Origin: Halosimplex pelagicum
GTDB taxonomy: Archaea > Halobacteriota > Halobacteria > Halobacteriales > Haloarculaceae
Direction: 5' to 3'
Assembly (NCBI RefSeq): GCF_013415905.1
Contig: NZ_CP058909.1
Location: forward strand, 3,410,001 to 3,474,000
DNA length: 64,000 nucleotides
Of this stretch, positions 9,236 to 17,488 are shown in pieces. The notes beneath the pieces are model-generated. The model saw nothing but the letters and a program-made list of their open reading frames with translations, was not told where the DNA came from and ran no database searches. Position numbers and translations under genes: made by a program. The stretch's first letter is position 1, and each line of letters begins with the position of its first letter.

Positions 9236-10741
9236 TCAGTCCGCGCCCGTCGCGTACACCGACGCGTCCGCCTCGGGACTCGCGGTCGTCACCAGTGAGA
9301 CGCCGACGGTCAAGACGAACCCGAGGAGCATACACGGGACGGAGATGCTCCAGCCGAACAGCGCGTCGGGGACGCCGAGCGGGACAGTCCCCACGACGGG
9401 GAGCGACACCGGGACCACCGGAAGCAGCGCGCCCGCCGCGTAGACGAGCTGGCTGCCGCCGATCCCGACGTACATCCCCCACCGCGTCGTCCGTCCCCAG
9501 TACAGCGCCACGGCGACCGGGAGCGCCAACTGCGCGAAGCCGCCGAACGCGGTGTCGCCGATCTGCAACAGCGACGCCGGCTGGAACAGGCTGGCGACGA
9601 ACGACAGGGTGGCGAAGACGGCGACGCCGACGCGGCCGAGGAACGCCTCGCGCGCTTCGGAGGCCTCCGCGACGAGCGGGCGGTAGATGTCGCGGGTGAA
9701 GTAGGACGAGCCCGACAGCAGCATCGAGTCGCTGGAGGACATCATCGCGGCCATCGCGCCCGCGACGACGAGCGCCGCGAACCACGCGGGGGTGTACTCC
9801 GCGAGCAGGAGGGGAAGGACGTTCTCGTTGGCGCCGGCCTGGATACCGAGGCCCCGCGCCCACGACCCCATCATGAACGCCGGGACGAACAGGAGGACGA
9901 CGAGAACGGGCCATAGCGGGAGCGTGCGCTTGATGACGGCCTTCGACTCCGCGACGAAGAATCGCTGGTTGACCTGCGGGAACATCGTGACGCCGAAGGC
10001 GATGGAGATGGCCGTCGAGAGGACGTACTCGGGCGTGTAGGTGCCGCCGCCGAGCGCGAGGAAGTTGCCGTCCACGCCGCCGAGTGTCGCGGTCGCGGAG
10101 CCGACGCCGCCGACGGCGCTGGCGACCCAGGCGAACGCCGCCCAGACGATCACGAGCATGAACGCGCCCTGGAGCGTGTCCGTCCAGGCGACGCCTCGCA
10201 TCCCCGAGAGCGCGACGTAGCCGATCATGAACAGCGTGATCCCGCCCGCGCCGGCCCAGTAGGGGACCGCGCCGCCGGTCAGCGCCTCGATGGCCGTGCC
10301 GGCGCCCTGCTGCTGGAGCATCACGTAGGGGAACAGCCAGAAGATGCTGACGCCGGCGACCAGCAGGCGCAGGCGGAGCGACCCGAAGCGGTCGCCCAGC
10401 ATCTCCCCGAGGGTGAGGTAGCCGTTGGCCTTCCCGACGAGCCACTGCTTGTAGCCGAGGACGTACCACAGGACCCCGAAGATGACGCCGTCCATCAGGC
10501 CCATGACGAGGATCCACTCCGGGCCGGCGCCGTAGCTGATGTTCGGCCCGGCGAAGAACGTAAACGCCGAGAGGAGCGTCGCGAACGTCGTGAAGAGGAG
10601 GACGACGGTCCCCAGAGTGCGGCTGGCGAGGTAGTAGTCCTCGGCGGTCCGCTCGGTCAGGCGATAGGCGACGACGCCGATGGCCAGCGCGACGAGCATG
10701 TAGCCGACGATGATCCCGACCTGCAGGGCGGTGTCAGCCAT
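9236..10741 (-). CDS. Sodium:solute symporter family protein (SSS)
   Basis: Multi-pass membrane transporter of 501 residues in the sodium/solute symporter family (proline, pantothenate and sugar carriers). About 13 hydrophobic segments can be counted. SSS features include YYLASRTLGTVVLLFTTFATLLSAFTF near residues 36-62, the GYLTLGEMLGDRFGS segment near 105-120 and AGAMAAMMSSSDSMLLSGSSYFTRD near 325-350. It overlaps the small DUF3311 gene by eight bases, an arrangement common for this transporter type. Substrate is unknown; an organic solute driven by the sodium gradient is expected. Confidence 0.93.
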   Translation of the reverse strand: MADTALQVGIIVGYMLVALAIGVVAYRLTERTAEDYYLASRTLGTVVLLFTTFATLLSAFTFFAGPNISYGAGPEWILVMGLMDGVIFGVLWYVLGYKQWLVGKANGYLTLGEMLGDRFGSLRLRLLVAGVSIFWLFPYVMLQQQGAGTAIEALTGGAVPYWAGAGGITLFMIGYVALSGMRGVAWTDTLQGAFMLVIVWAAFAWVASAVGGVGSATATLGGVDGNFLALGGGTYTPEYVLSTAISIAFGVTMFPQVNQRFFVAESKAVIKRTLPLWPVLVVLLFVPAFMMGSWARGLGIQAGANENVLPLLLAEYTPAWFAALVVAGAMAAMMSSSDSMLLSGSSYFTRDIYRPLVAEASEAREAFLGRVGVAVFATLSFVASLFQPASLLQIGDTAFGGFAQLALPVAVALYWGRTTRWGMYVGIGGSQLVYAAGALLPVVPVSLPVVGTVPLGVPDALFGWSISVPCMLLGFVLTVGVSLVTTASPEADASVYATGAD

Positions 10742-10955
10742 CGCGGCTCACCCCCTCGACGCCGAGGCCCCACGCGCGTCGGGTGAACACCCAGAAGACG
10801 ACCGCTGTCAGGCAGAGCCAGCCGACGTGGTACCACACCCAGACGGGCAGCCCCGCGACGACGCCGTCGGCGCCCCACATGAACCACGGGACCGACAGCG
10901 CCGCCAGCGCGACCGCTATCGCCGCCCAGCCGACCAGCCGCGTGTACTCGTTCAT
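10734..10955 (-). CDS. DUF3311 small membrane protein
   Basis: Protein of 73 residues with two hydrophobic segments (about 8-28 and 38-58) separated by a short loop with VPWFMWGADGVVAGLPVWVWYH, as in DUF3311. These proteins are encoded directly before sodium:solute symporters and probably act as a small accessory subunit. Start 10955 has a TATA-like GGTTAAGG about 27 bases upstream. The stop overlaps the symporter start by eight bases. A perfect 9-7-9 inverted repeat lies upstream at 11013-11037. Confidence 0.8.
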   Translation of the reverse strand: MNEYTRLVGWAAIAVALAALSVPWFMWGADGVVAGLPVWVWYHVGWLCLTAVVFWVFTRRAWGLGVEGVSRDG

Positions 10956-11012
10956 ACGCGACCGTTCGGCTACACGCCCCTTAACCTTTCGTCGATCGCC
11001 TACGGAGACACA

Positions 11013-11037
11013 CATCGAAGAAAATTTCTCTTCGATG
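11013..11037. promoter_or_regulatory. Candidate operator, 25-base 9-7-9 inverted repeat
   Basis: Perfect arms CATCGAAGA and TCTTCGATG surround the AT-rich centre AAATTTC. It lies about 27 bases upstream of the putative TATA box (10978-10986) for the DUF3311-symporter operon and about 160 bases before dnaG. Position and symmetry suit a dimeric DNA-binding regulator; the CARF-like regulator encoded next to the symporter is one candidate, but that is inference. Confidence 0.45.
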
Positions 11038-11173
11038 CGTGCGGGAGCGACCGCGCCGGTTCGAGTTCCGGAGATATCCGAGGCATCGGCAGATATTACA
11101 GTCGTCGAGTGACAAGTTACGGGTTGTTCCATGAGGTCGTTCATGGACCGCGGTTCACCATCACCCACAGCAC

Positions 11174-11188
11174 GCCCCGAACCGGGGC
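11174..11188 (+). promoter_or_regulatory. GC hairpin in the dnaG leader
   Basis: GCCCCG and CGGGGC flank a three-base loop and end nine bases before the dnaG ATG, where a ribosome binding site would be expected. Possible translational control element; six base pairs in GC-rich DNA can also occur by chance. Confidence 0.25.
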
Positions 11189-11197
11189 AGTTCACCA

Positions 11198-12601
11198 ATG
11201 TACGATTCAGCCAAGTATCTGATCCACGCGGACATCAGGACCAGCGGGGTGGTCGAGCGGAGTGACGTGGTCGGCGCGGTCTTCGGGCAGACCGAAGGCC
11301 TCCTCGGCGACGAACTCGACCTGCGAGACCTCCAGGAGTCGGGGAAGCTCGGCCGCATCGACGTGGAGGTCGACTCCGAGCGCGGGAGCTCCTTCGGCGA
11401 GGTCACCATCGCCAGCGGGCTCGACCGCGTCGAGACGGCGATCCTCGCGGCCGCGCTGGAGAGCATCGAGCGCGTCGGCCCGTCGACGGCCGACGTCGAG
11501 ATTCGCGACATCGAGGACGTGCGCTCGGCCAAGCGCCGGCGCGTCGTCGAGCGCGCCAAGGAGCTGCTCGCGGAGTTCGACGCGACCGCGATGTCCAGCG
11601 AGGACCTCGTCGACGAGGTCCGCCGGAGCGCTCGCGTCGAGGACATCTCCGAGTTCGCCGGCCTGCCCGCGGGCCCCCGCGTCGCCGACAGCGACGCGAT
11701 CATCGTCGTCGAGGGCCGCGCCGACGTGCTCCAGCTGCTCAAGTACGGCATCAAGAACGCCATCGCGGTCGAGGGAACGGATGTGCCCGACGCCGTCGCC
11801 GAACTCACCGACGACCGGACCGTCACCGCGTTCCTCGACGGCGACCGCGGCGGGGACCTCATCCTGAAGGAGCTGTCGCAGGTCGGCGACGTTGACTACG
11901 TCGCGCTCGCGCCCACCGGCCAGTCCGTCGAGGACCTCTCGCGGAGCGCCGTCATGGACGCGCTGCGCGACAAGGTGCCCTTCGAGACGGTCTCGGCCGC
12001 CGATGCCGAGGCCAGCGACGCTCACGGCCTCGCCGCCACCGACGGGAGCACCAGACCGTCGCCGCCCGACGACGACTCGGCGACCGCCGACCCCGAGGCG
12101 CCCGTCGAACCCGGACGGCCCGCCGAACCGCCCGACCCCAGCGGCGACGCCCCGGCCGCGGAGTCGTCGGCCGACCCAGCCGACGCGGCGACCGACTCCG
12201 ACCCGGATACGACCGATTCCGACCCGGACGCGGTCGAATCGGACGAACCCGAACCTGACGAACCCGAACCTGACCCGGAGACCGCGGAGACGGGGGACCG
12301 TCCGGCCGACCCGGAGACGCTCGCCGGCCAGGTCCGTGCGGTCGTGGGCGAGTCGACCGGGACCGTCAGACTCCTCGACGGGAACTACGAGGCGGTCGCC
12401 GGCGGACCGGCAGCGGAGGCGTTCGACCTCCTGGAAGCCGCGGAGACGGTCCCCGAGACGGTCGTGCTCGACGGGGTGGTATCCCAGCGCGTCCTCGACG
12501 TGGCCGCCCAGCGGGGCGTCGACCTCGTCGTCGCCCGCGAGGAGGGCGAGTACGTCAAACAACCCGTCTCGCCGCGCGTGCTCACGGCCGACGAGGTCTG
12601 A
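11198..12601 (+). CDS. dnaG: DNA primase DnaG (archaeal type)
   Basis: Archaeal DnaG of 467 residues with a TOPRIM domain: IIVVEGRADVLQLLKYG at 168-184 with the acidic E172, and AFLDGDRGGD at 211-220 with the DxD pair D214/D216. The N-terminal part (1-160) matches the archaeal DnaG family, which has no zinc-finger domain. In archaea DnaG is associated with the exosome and RNA processing as well as with priming. Residues about 265-375 form a long low-complexity acidic Asp/Pro/Glu linker, longer than in non-halophilic orthologs, before a conserved C-terminal domain. The start has no TATA at -27, so a leader of 60-80 bases is likely; a GC hairpin lies nine bases before the start. Confidence 0.93.
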   Translation: MYDSAKYLIHADIRTSGVVERSDVVGAVFGQTEGLLGDELDLRDLQESGKLGRIDVEVDSERGSSFGEVTIASGLDRVETAILAAALESIERVGPSTADVEIRDIEDVRSAKRRRVVERAKELLAEFDATAMSSEDLVDEVRRSARVEDISEFAGLPAGPRVADSDAIIVVEGRADVLQLLKYGIKNAIAVEGTDVPDAVAELTDDRTVTAFLDGDRGGDLILKELSQVGDVDYVALAPTGQSVEDLSRSAVMDALRDKVPFETVSAADAEASDAHGLAATDGSTRPSPPDDDSATADPEAPVEPGRPAEPPDPSGDAPAAESSADPADAATDSDPDTTDSDPDAVESDEPEPDEPEPDPETAETGDRPADPETLAGQVRAVVGESTGTVRLLDGNYEAVAGGPAAEAFDLLEAAETVPETVVLDGVVSQRVLDVAAQRGVDLVVAREEGEYVKQPVSPRVLTADEV

Positions 12602-12613
12602 GCGACCCCCTTC

Positions 12614-13087
12614 TCACTCGCCCAGTTCGCGCGCGAGCAGGAACCCGTCCCCCCGCTCGTAGCGGTCCGGGAGCCGCTCGCGCCGCTCGAACCCGCGCTC
12701 GCGGTAGAACGCGCGCGCCGCCTCGTCCACCTCGCGGACGGTCACGCGGAGTTCCCCGACGCCGGACTCGTGGAGCCGGTCGACCAGCGCGTCCAGTAAC
12801 GCCGAGCCGTGGCCCTCGCCCTGGTGGTCGGGCGCGACCGCGAGTTCGGCGAGGTAGCCCGCGTCGTCGTCCCCGTCGGTGACCGCGAGCGCGTAGCCGA
12901 CGGGGGTCGCTCCAGCGCCGGACCCGGCGTCGGGGCTCGCGGGCGTCGCGACCAGCAGTAGCGGCGGGCCGTCGGCGGCGACGGCCAGCAGTTCCTCCCA
13001 GGGTTCGGCGAGGGCGGCGGCCTGGATGGCGCGCAGCGCAGGCAGATCGGTCGACCGACCCTCGCGGACGCGGGTCTCGTCGGTCAT
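12614..13087 (-). CDS. GNAT family N-acetyltransferase (RimI-like)
   Basis: Acetyl-CoA-dependent acetyltransferase of 157 residues. The GNAT core is visible: strand ELAVAPDHQGEGHGSALLDAL around residues 87-107 contains the acetyl-CoA pyrophosphate-binding pattern (Q/R-x-x-G-x-G), and AARAFYRERGFERRERL near 125-141 is motif B. It could be a RimI-type protein N-terminal acetyltransferase, but specificity is not certain. The start at 13087 overlaps the stop of the upstream DUF92 gene by four bases. It is convergent with dnaG, only 12 bases away. Confidence 0.85.
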   Translation of the reverse strand: MTDETRVREGRSTDLPALRAIQAAALAEPWEELLAVAADGPPLLLVATPASPDAGSGAGATPVGYALAVTDGDDDAGYLAELAVAPDHQGEGHGSALLDALVDRLHESGVGELRVTVREVDEAARAFYRERGFERRERLPDRYERGDGFLLARELGE

Positions 13088-14433
13088 AGGACGGCGATCG
13101 GGACCGCCACGGCGGCGACGCCGGCGGCCGCGATCCCGGCGGCCAGCGTCGCGAAGAAGTTGACGCCCTCGTTCTCCAGGAAGACGCCTTCGACGGTGGC
13201 ACCCAGCAGGCTGTCGACGGTCATACCGACGACGCCGCCGAAGACGACGATGCCGGCGCCCAGCGCGTCCACGCGGCCGAACGCGCCGAGCGCGATGGCG
13301 GCGATGAGACAGGCGCCGGCGAGTCCCGCCACCTCGCCCTGCCAGGTGACGGCGCCGTCGGTCCCCGGTTCGACGCGCTCGAAGGTGGTGATCAGCCGCG
13401 GGTCGTCGAAGACGCCGCCGATCTCGCTGGAGAGCGTGTCGCTCATCGCGGCGGCGATCGACCCGGCGAACGCGAAGAGGAACAGCTCCGGGTCGAGACC
13501 CGTCAGCGTCGGGCTCGCCGACCACCCGAGAACGGCGAGCAGGCCGACGAGCGAGTTGGCGAGGACGTTCCCGCTGCCGCGGGCGCCCTCGTTCTCCTCG
13601 GCGATGCCGCGCCGTTCTTTCTCCTCGTAGCGGAACTTCGTCGAGAGGCCGCCGACGCCGAAGAAGGTCACCAGCAGGACGAACCACCCGAAGTCGCCGA
13701 GGACGATCGTCTGCAGACAGAGGAAGACGCCGGTGATCATCCCCGGGAGCGACGCCGTCTCCAGCGCGTAGGCGAGGTAGCCGAAGAGGAACGCCAGCGC
13801 CAGCGCGGCCGCGACGACGGGGGGTTCGATCGACAGCGGCAGGTCGGCGAACAGCCACAGCAACAGGCCGATCGAGACCATCACCAGCGGGTCGTCGCGC
13901 TCGAACAGCACGGCGCGCAACAGCGCGCCCAGCAGGGCGCCGCTGGCGGAGAGGAACGCCACGAGCGGCCACTCGACGGTGGTTCCGATCAGGCGGGCGG
14001 CGGCGTACTGGCCGACGCTGCCGGCGAGGAAGCCCGCGAGGACGAACCCGGCGGTCGCGACGAACGGCTCGTCGCGCACCGTCCGGACGAGGTGGCCGCC
14101 GAGGTTCCCCCACGCGAGCAGGAGGACGGTTCCGACGAAGACCGTCGGCGGGAGAGCGAACCGCACGGACAGAAGCGCCAGCGCCGCGGCGGCCAGCGCG
14201 AAGCCGGCGAGTCCGTACAGCCGGCCGTCGCGGCGGTCGCCCGGCCGGGCGAACAGTTCGAAGACCGCCCCCTCGTCGACGACGTACAGCGCGAGGGCGG
14301 CGACGAGGAGGAAGGGGCCGGGCGCGGCGACGGTCGCGAGCGCCCGACTCGTTCGGCTGGCGATCGGTGGGACGGCGAGCGCCAGCGTCCCGACGAGGGC
14401 GAACGCGCCCGCGCGCCGGACTGTCGTTGTCAC
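13084..14433 (-). CDS. DUF92 family membrane protein (polyprenol/phytyl-phosphate kinase-like)
   Basis: Integral membrane protein of 449 residues with roughly 11-12 hydrophobic segments. The C-terminal half carries the DUF92 signature: TFFGVGGLSTKFRYEEKERRGIAEENEGARGSG in pieces around 255-290, then AAMSDTLSSEIG and GTDGAVTWQGE near 330-370. Plant relatives act as phytyl-phosphate kinases, so a CTP-dependent isoprenoid (phosphate) kinase role is plausible. GTG start at 14433. It overlaps the downstream acetyltransferase by four bases and is divergent from the cis-prenyltransferase-like gene, which also points to isoprenoid alcohol metabolism. Confidence 0.82.
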   Translation of the reverse strand: MTTTVRRAGAFALVGTLALAVPPIASRTSRALATVAAPGPFLLVAALALYVVDEGAVFELFARPGDRRDGRLYGLAGFALAAAALALLSVRFALPPTVFVGTVLLLAWGNLGGHLVRTVRDEPFVATAGFVLAGFLAGSVGQYAAARLIGTTVEWPLVAFLSASGALLGALLRAVLFERDDPLVMVSIGLLLWLFADLPLSIEPPVVAAALALAFLFGYLAYALETASLPGMITGVFLCLQTIVLGDFGWFVLLVTFFGVGGLSTKFRYEEKERRGIAEENEGARGSGNVLANSLVGLLAVLGWSASPTLTGLDPELFLFAFAGSIAAAMSDTLSSEIGGVFDDPRLITTFERVEPGTDGAVTWQGEVAGLAGACLIAAIALGAFGRVDALGAGIVVFGGVVGMTVDSLLGATVEGVFLENEGVNFFATLAAGIAAAGVAAVAVPIAVL

Positions 14434-14611
14434 GCTATGTCCGGTATCCCCGGTGAGCTACTTACCGTTTCCGAACCACTTCGCCCGGTGGCGGCGGCGT
14501 GACACGTTCTCTCCCTCGCCGGCCCGGCGCCGGTCCGCGGCCGCCGGTCGAGTCGCGGCCGACGCGGTCGCCGAGCGTGAGGTTTAGGTCCTGTCCGAGA
14601 AAAGCGGGGAC

Positions 14612-15220
14612 GTGGGACTGTACGACCGCTATCTCGGCCTCCGACTGCGCTCCAGCGACGCCGACCTCCCCGGGACGGTCGCGGTCATCGTCACCGAACG
14701 GGACCTGCTCGAAGCCGGCGCCTACGAGACGCTGGAGGCCTGCTTCGAGTGGGCCTTCGAGTTCGGCGCCGAGCGCGTCGTCGTCTACGTCAGCGTCCTC
14801 GACACCGAGGTCGTCGACACCATCCGCCGGGAGCTCGACGACGTGGACGCCCCCCGCGAACTCGCCGTCCGCGGGCCGGAGGACGACGAGCAGGCCGACG
14901 CGCCGATTCAGGTCGGAATCGGCCTCGGGGGCAAACACGAGTTCGCTTCCGCGGTTCGGGGCCTCGCCGAGGAAGTCGACGCCGGCGAGCTGGCCCCCGA
15001 AGACATCGACGAGGCGGCTATCGAAGGCGAACTCGTCTTCCCGGTCCAGCCGGATCTGGTCGTCAAGACCGGCGCCGAGCGGCTCTCCGATTTCATGATC
15101 TGGCAGTCCGTCTACTCCGAGCTGTACTTCACCGACGTGAACTGGCGGGACTTCCGCCGGCGGGACTACCTGCGCGCGCTCCGGGACTATCAGAATCGAC
15201 AGCGGCGATTCGGCCGGTAG
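14612..15220 (+). CDS. Cis-prenyltransferase-like (UppS family) protein lacking the catalytic DGN motif
   Basis: Short UppS-family protein of 202 residues, against about 250-300 for catalytic enzymes. The C-terminal signature is clear: GLGGKHEFASAVR at 105-116, then PDLVVKTGAERLSDFMIWQ at 147-165 and SELYFTDVNWRDF at 169-181, ending in the RFG of an RxG-type tail. The N-terminal pyrophosphate-binding motif (HxxxIMDGNxR in catalytic members) is replaced by VAVIVTERD at 23-31, so the catalytic aspartate is missing. It may be an NgBR/Nus1-like partner of a second cis-prenyltransferase. Starts with GTG, which excludes the missing motif from a simple upstream extension unless another start is used. 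Confidence 0.8.
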   Translation: MGLYDRYLGLRLRSSDADLPGTVAVIVTERDLLEAGAYETLEACFEWAFEFGAERVVVYVSVLDTEVVDTIRRELDDVDAPRELAVRGPEDDEQADAPIQVGIGLGGKHEFASAVRGLAEEVDAGELAPEDIDEAAIEGELVFPVQPDLVVKTGAERLSDFMIWQSVYSELYFTDVNWRDFRRRDYLRALRDYQNRQRRFGR

Positions 15221-15249
15221 GCCCCTCGCACGCTCGTCCGCGACTCTCC

Positions 15250-16428
15250 TCAGAACCCGAACACCGGGACGAACCGGAAGGTGAGGTACGCGCCGGCGGT
15301 GGCGATGGCCGGCACGACGTTCTGCATCAGGACGACGCGAGCGGTCGTCGCGGGGTTGAACAGGTCGCCGGGCTCGGGGATGTCTTCGGAGTTCTCCTCG
15401 CCGATGGGGGGCAACTCCTCGCCGGGTTCGTCGGCGGCCAGCGCGTCGACGGTGACCGGCGGGGTCTCCTCCGCGGAGACGGCCTCGGGGACGGTCACCG
15501 GACGGGTCGCCCGGCCCCAGCCGAGTCCGATGATGCTCACCGTCGCGATGATGACGAAACTCGCGGGGATCCCCAGCGCCGAGAGGAAGACGACCAGCGC
15601 GGAGCTGACCGTCGCGACGACGATCGCGGCCGTCAGCGGGAGCTCCGTGATGTCGCTGCCCATCGTCTCCAGGGTCCGCCGCGCGATGGTGAACGCGCCG
15701 ATGGTGACGGCGATCCCGCCCAGTATGATCGCGGGGTCCATCCGCAGTTCGCCGCTCCCGACCAGCGGGGCGACGGCGTTGGCGATGTTCGACGTGCCGG
15801 AGCTGAAGGCCATCAGACAGCCGATCGCGACGACCGTGACCGTCCCGACCAGCTCGCGGCGGTTCGTCGTCCGGTGGACACTCACCGAGGGGACGAGCCC
15901 GGAGCGGTCCACGTCCAGCAGCGGGCCCTCGCTGCGCTCCATGGCCACCAGCCGGTTGAGCCGGGCGTAGAAGTACCGGCCGATGATCAGCGACACCCAG
16001 AAGCCGATGATCGGCGAGACGACCCACCAGGTGACGATCTCGCCCATGACGGCCATGTCGAGCACGCCGCCGGCCAGCGCCAGCCCGGCGATCGCGCCGA
16101 CCGCGGTCATCGAGGTCGAGGCCGGGACGCCGAAGACGTTCCCGACCAGCAGCGCGACCCCGATGAAAAACAGGACAGCGATCGACGTCTCGAGCGTGAA
16201 CACGCCGGGGTCGGTGACCAGCTCCGTCCCGAGCTTCGTCACGACGTTGCGGCCGATCGTCCAGGCCCCGACGAAGAAGAACACGCCCATCAGCGCCGCG
16301 GCCGCCGTCTTCGAGATCGCGTCGGCGCCTACGGCCGGCCCGAACGCCGGACCGGTCGTCGACCCGCCGATGTTGTAGGCGACGAACATCGAGACGAGCA
16401 CGCCGACGACGAGGAGTGGGTCGACCAT
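15250..16428 (-). CDS. pit: PiT family inorganic phosphate transporter
   Basis: Integral membrane phosphate permease of 392 residues. The two PiT signature blocks are seen: VAYNIGGSTTGPAFGPAVG near residues 16-35 and its inverted counterpart SSGTSNIANAVAPLVGSGEL near 210-230, each with the GxxNDxA-like pattern degenerate to NIGGS and SNIANA. About ten membrane segments, with a hydrophilic loop near 305-365 containing Glu/Pro-rich sequence. The start codon overlaps the stop of the upstream repeat protein by one base (TGATG), so the two are translationally coupled. Likely a low-affinity, cation-coupled phosphate importer. Confidence 0.92.
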   Translation of the reverse strand: MVDPLLVVGVLVSMFVAYNIGGSTTGPAFGPAVGADAISKTAAAALMGVFFFVGAWTIGRNVVTKLGTELVTDPGVFTLETSIAVLFFIGVALLVGNVFGVPASTSMTAVGAIAGLALAGGVLDMAVMGEIVTWWVVSPIIGFWVSLIIGRYFYARLNRLVAMERSEGPLLDVDRSGLVPSVSVHRTTNRRELVGTVTVVAIGCLMAFSSGTSNIANAVAPLVGSGELRMDPAIILGGIAVTIGAFTIARRTLETMGSDITELPLTAAIVVATVSSALVVFLSALGIPASFVIIATVSIIGLGWGRATRPVTVPEAVSAEETPPVTVDALAADEPGEELPPIGEENSEDIPEPGDLFNPATTARVVLMQNVVPAIATAGAYLTFRFVPVFGF

Positions 16429-17261
16429 CAGCTCCCCTCGTCGTCGGTCTCGTCGCCGTCGGTTTCGTCGGTTCCGGTCCCGTCGGCGTCGGTCTCGCCG
16501 TCCTCCAGCTGTTCTTCCAGCGTCTCCTCGACGGTATCTTCGACCGTCTCCTCGACGGTGTCTTCGACCGTCTTCTCGACCGTCTCCTCGACGGTATCTT
16601 CGACAGTTTCGCCGACTTTCTCTTCGACCGTCTCGCCGACCGTCTCCTCGACCGTCTCTTCGACGGACTCCTCGACGGTTTTCTCGACGGTTTCACCGAC
16701 CTTCTCCTCGACGGACTCCTCGACGGTTTCGCTGACCGTCTCTTCGACGGTCTCCTCGACGGTTTCGCTGACCGTCTCTTCGACGGTTTCACCCACTTTC
16801 TCCTCGACGGTTTTCTCGACGGTCTCGCCGACTTTCGCCTCCACGGTTTCGTCGACGGTCTCTTCGACGGTCTCGCCGACGGTCTTTTCGACGGTTTCGC
16901 CGACAGTCTTCTCGACGGTCTCCTCGACGGTTTCGCCGACGGTCTTTTCGACGGATTCGTCGACGGCGCTACCGACGGTTTCGTCCACCGTCTCTTCGAC
17001 GGTTTCCTCGACGGTTTCGCCGACTTTCGCCTCCACGGTTTCGTCGACGGTCTCCTCGACCGTCTCCTTGACCGCGGTGGTCATCCAGTCGGGGTCGAAG
17101 CGGGCCATCTTCCAGACCACGTGGATCAGATACGAGATGAGGACGCCGAAGCCGAACGCCAGGCCGATGGCGTTGTCGGCGACGACGATGAGTCCCACGG
17201 ACACCGCGATCAACAGCCCGTAGGTCAGGTCGACCAGGGAGTCGACGCGGCTCGGGTTCAT
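16428..17261 (-). CDS. Two-TM membrane protein with about 47 ETVx tetrapeptide repeats
   Basis: Protein of 277 residues with an unusual architecture. Residues 1-62 hold two membrane segments (about 12-28 and 31-50). Residues 64-252 are an almost uninterrupted array of four-residue units of the form E-T-V-x (variants KTVE, EKVG, DSVE), putting valine at every fourth position with acidic residues between. The last 25 residues are Asp/Glu/Gly/Thr-rich. The strict period of four, not 3.5, argues against a normal coiled coil. It overlaps the phosphate transporter by one base, so a role in transporter assembly or regulation is inferred. No known family was recognised. Confidence 0.8.
   Translation of the reverse strand: MNPSRVDSLVDLTYGLLIAVSVGLIVVADNAIGLAFGFGVLISYLIHVVWKMARFDPDWMTTAVKETVEETVDETVEAKVGETVEETVEETVDETVGSAVDESVEKTVGETVEETVEKTVGETVEKTVGETVEETVDETVEAKVGETVEKTVEEKVGETVEETVSETVEETVEETVSETVEESVEEKVGETVEKTVEESVEETVEETVGETVEEKVGETVEDTVEETVEKTVEDTVEETVEDTVEETLEEQLEDGETDADGTGTDETDGDETDDEGS
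16510..17072 (-). repeat. 12-base coding tandem repeat (ETVx array)
   Basis: The DNA encoding the ETVx units is an array of degenerate 12-base repeats, about 47 in succession. On the plus strand they read as variants of TCGACGGTCTCC, GTCGACGGTTTC and CCGACGGTCTTT. Synonymous variation between copies indicates that the peptide rather than the DNA is under selection. Such arrays are prone to copy-number change. Confidence 0.85.
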
Positions 17262-17488
17262 ATTTCACCCCCTCTGACCCCGGCGCGGTCGGTCGGACGG
17301 TCGGTTCGCTGGCCGTCGGAGGAGAGCGGAAACACGTATAGACGTACACGGGGACCCTCGACTCATGAAGTTTGGCAACGACGGGCGGGTTCGGGGGCCG
17401 TGCGAGCGCGCCTCCGGATCGCTCGCCGGGGTTCCGCGGCCGACCGTCGGCGCGAGCGGGGCGAACGTCTCGAACAGCGGTGGTCGCG

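Noticed and set aside
16510-17072. ETVx region as a CRISPR-like repeat array
   Set aside because: Repeats are contiguous without spacers and follow the reading frame of a protein.
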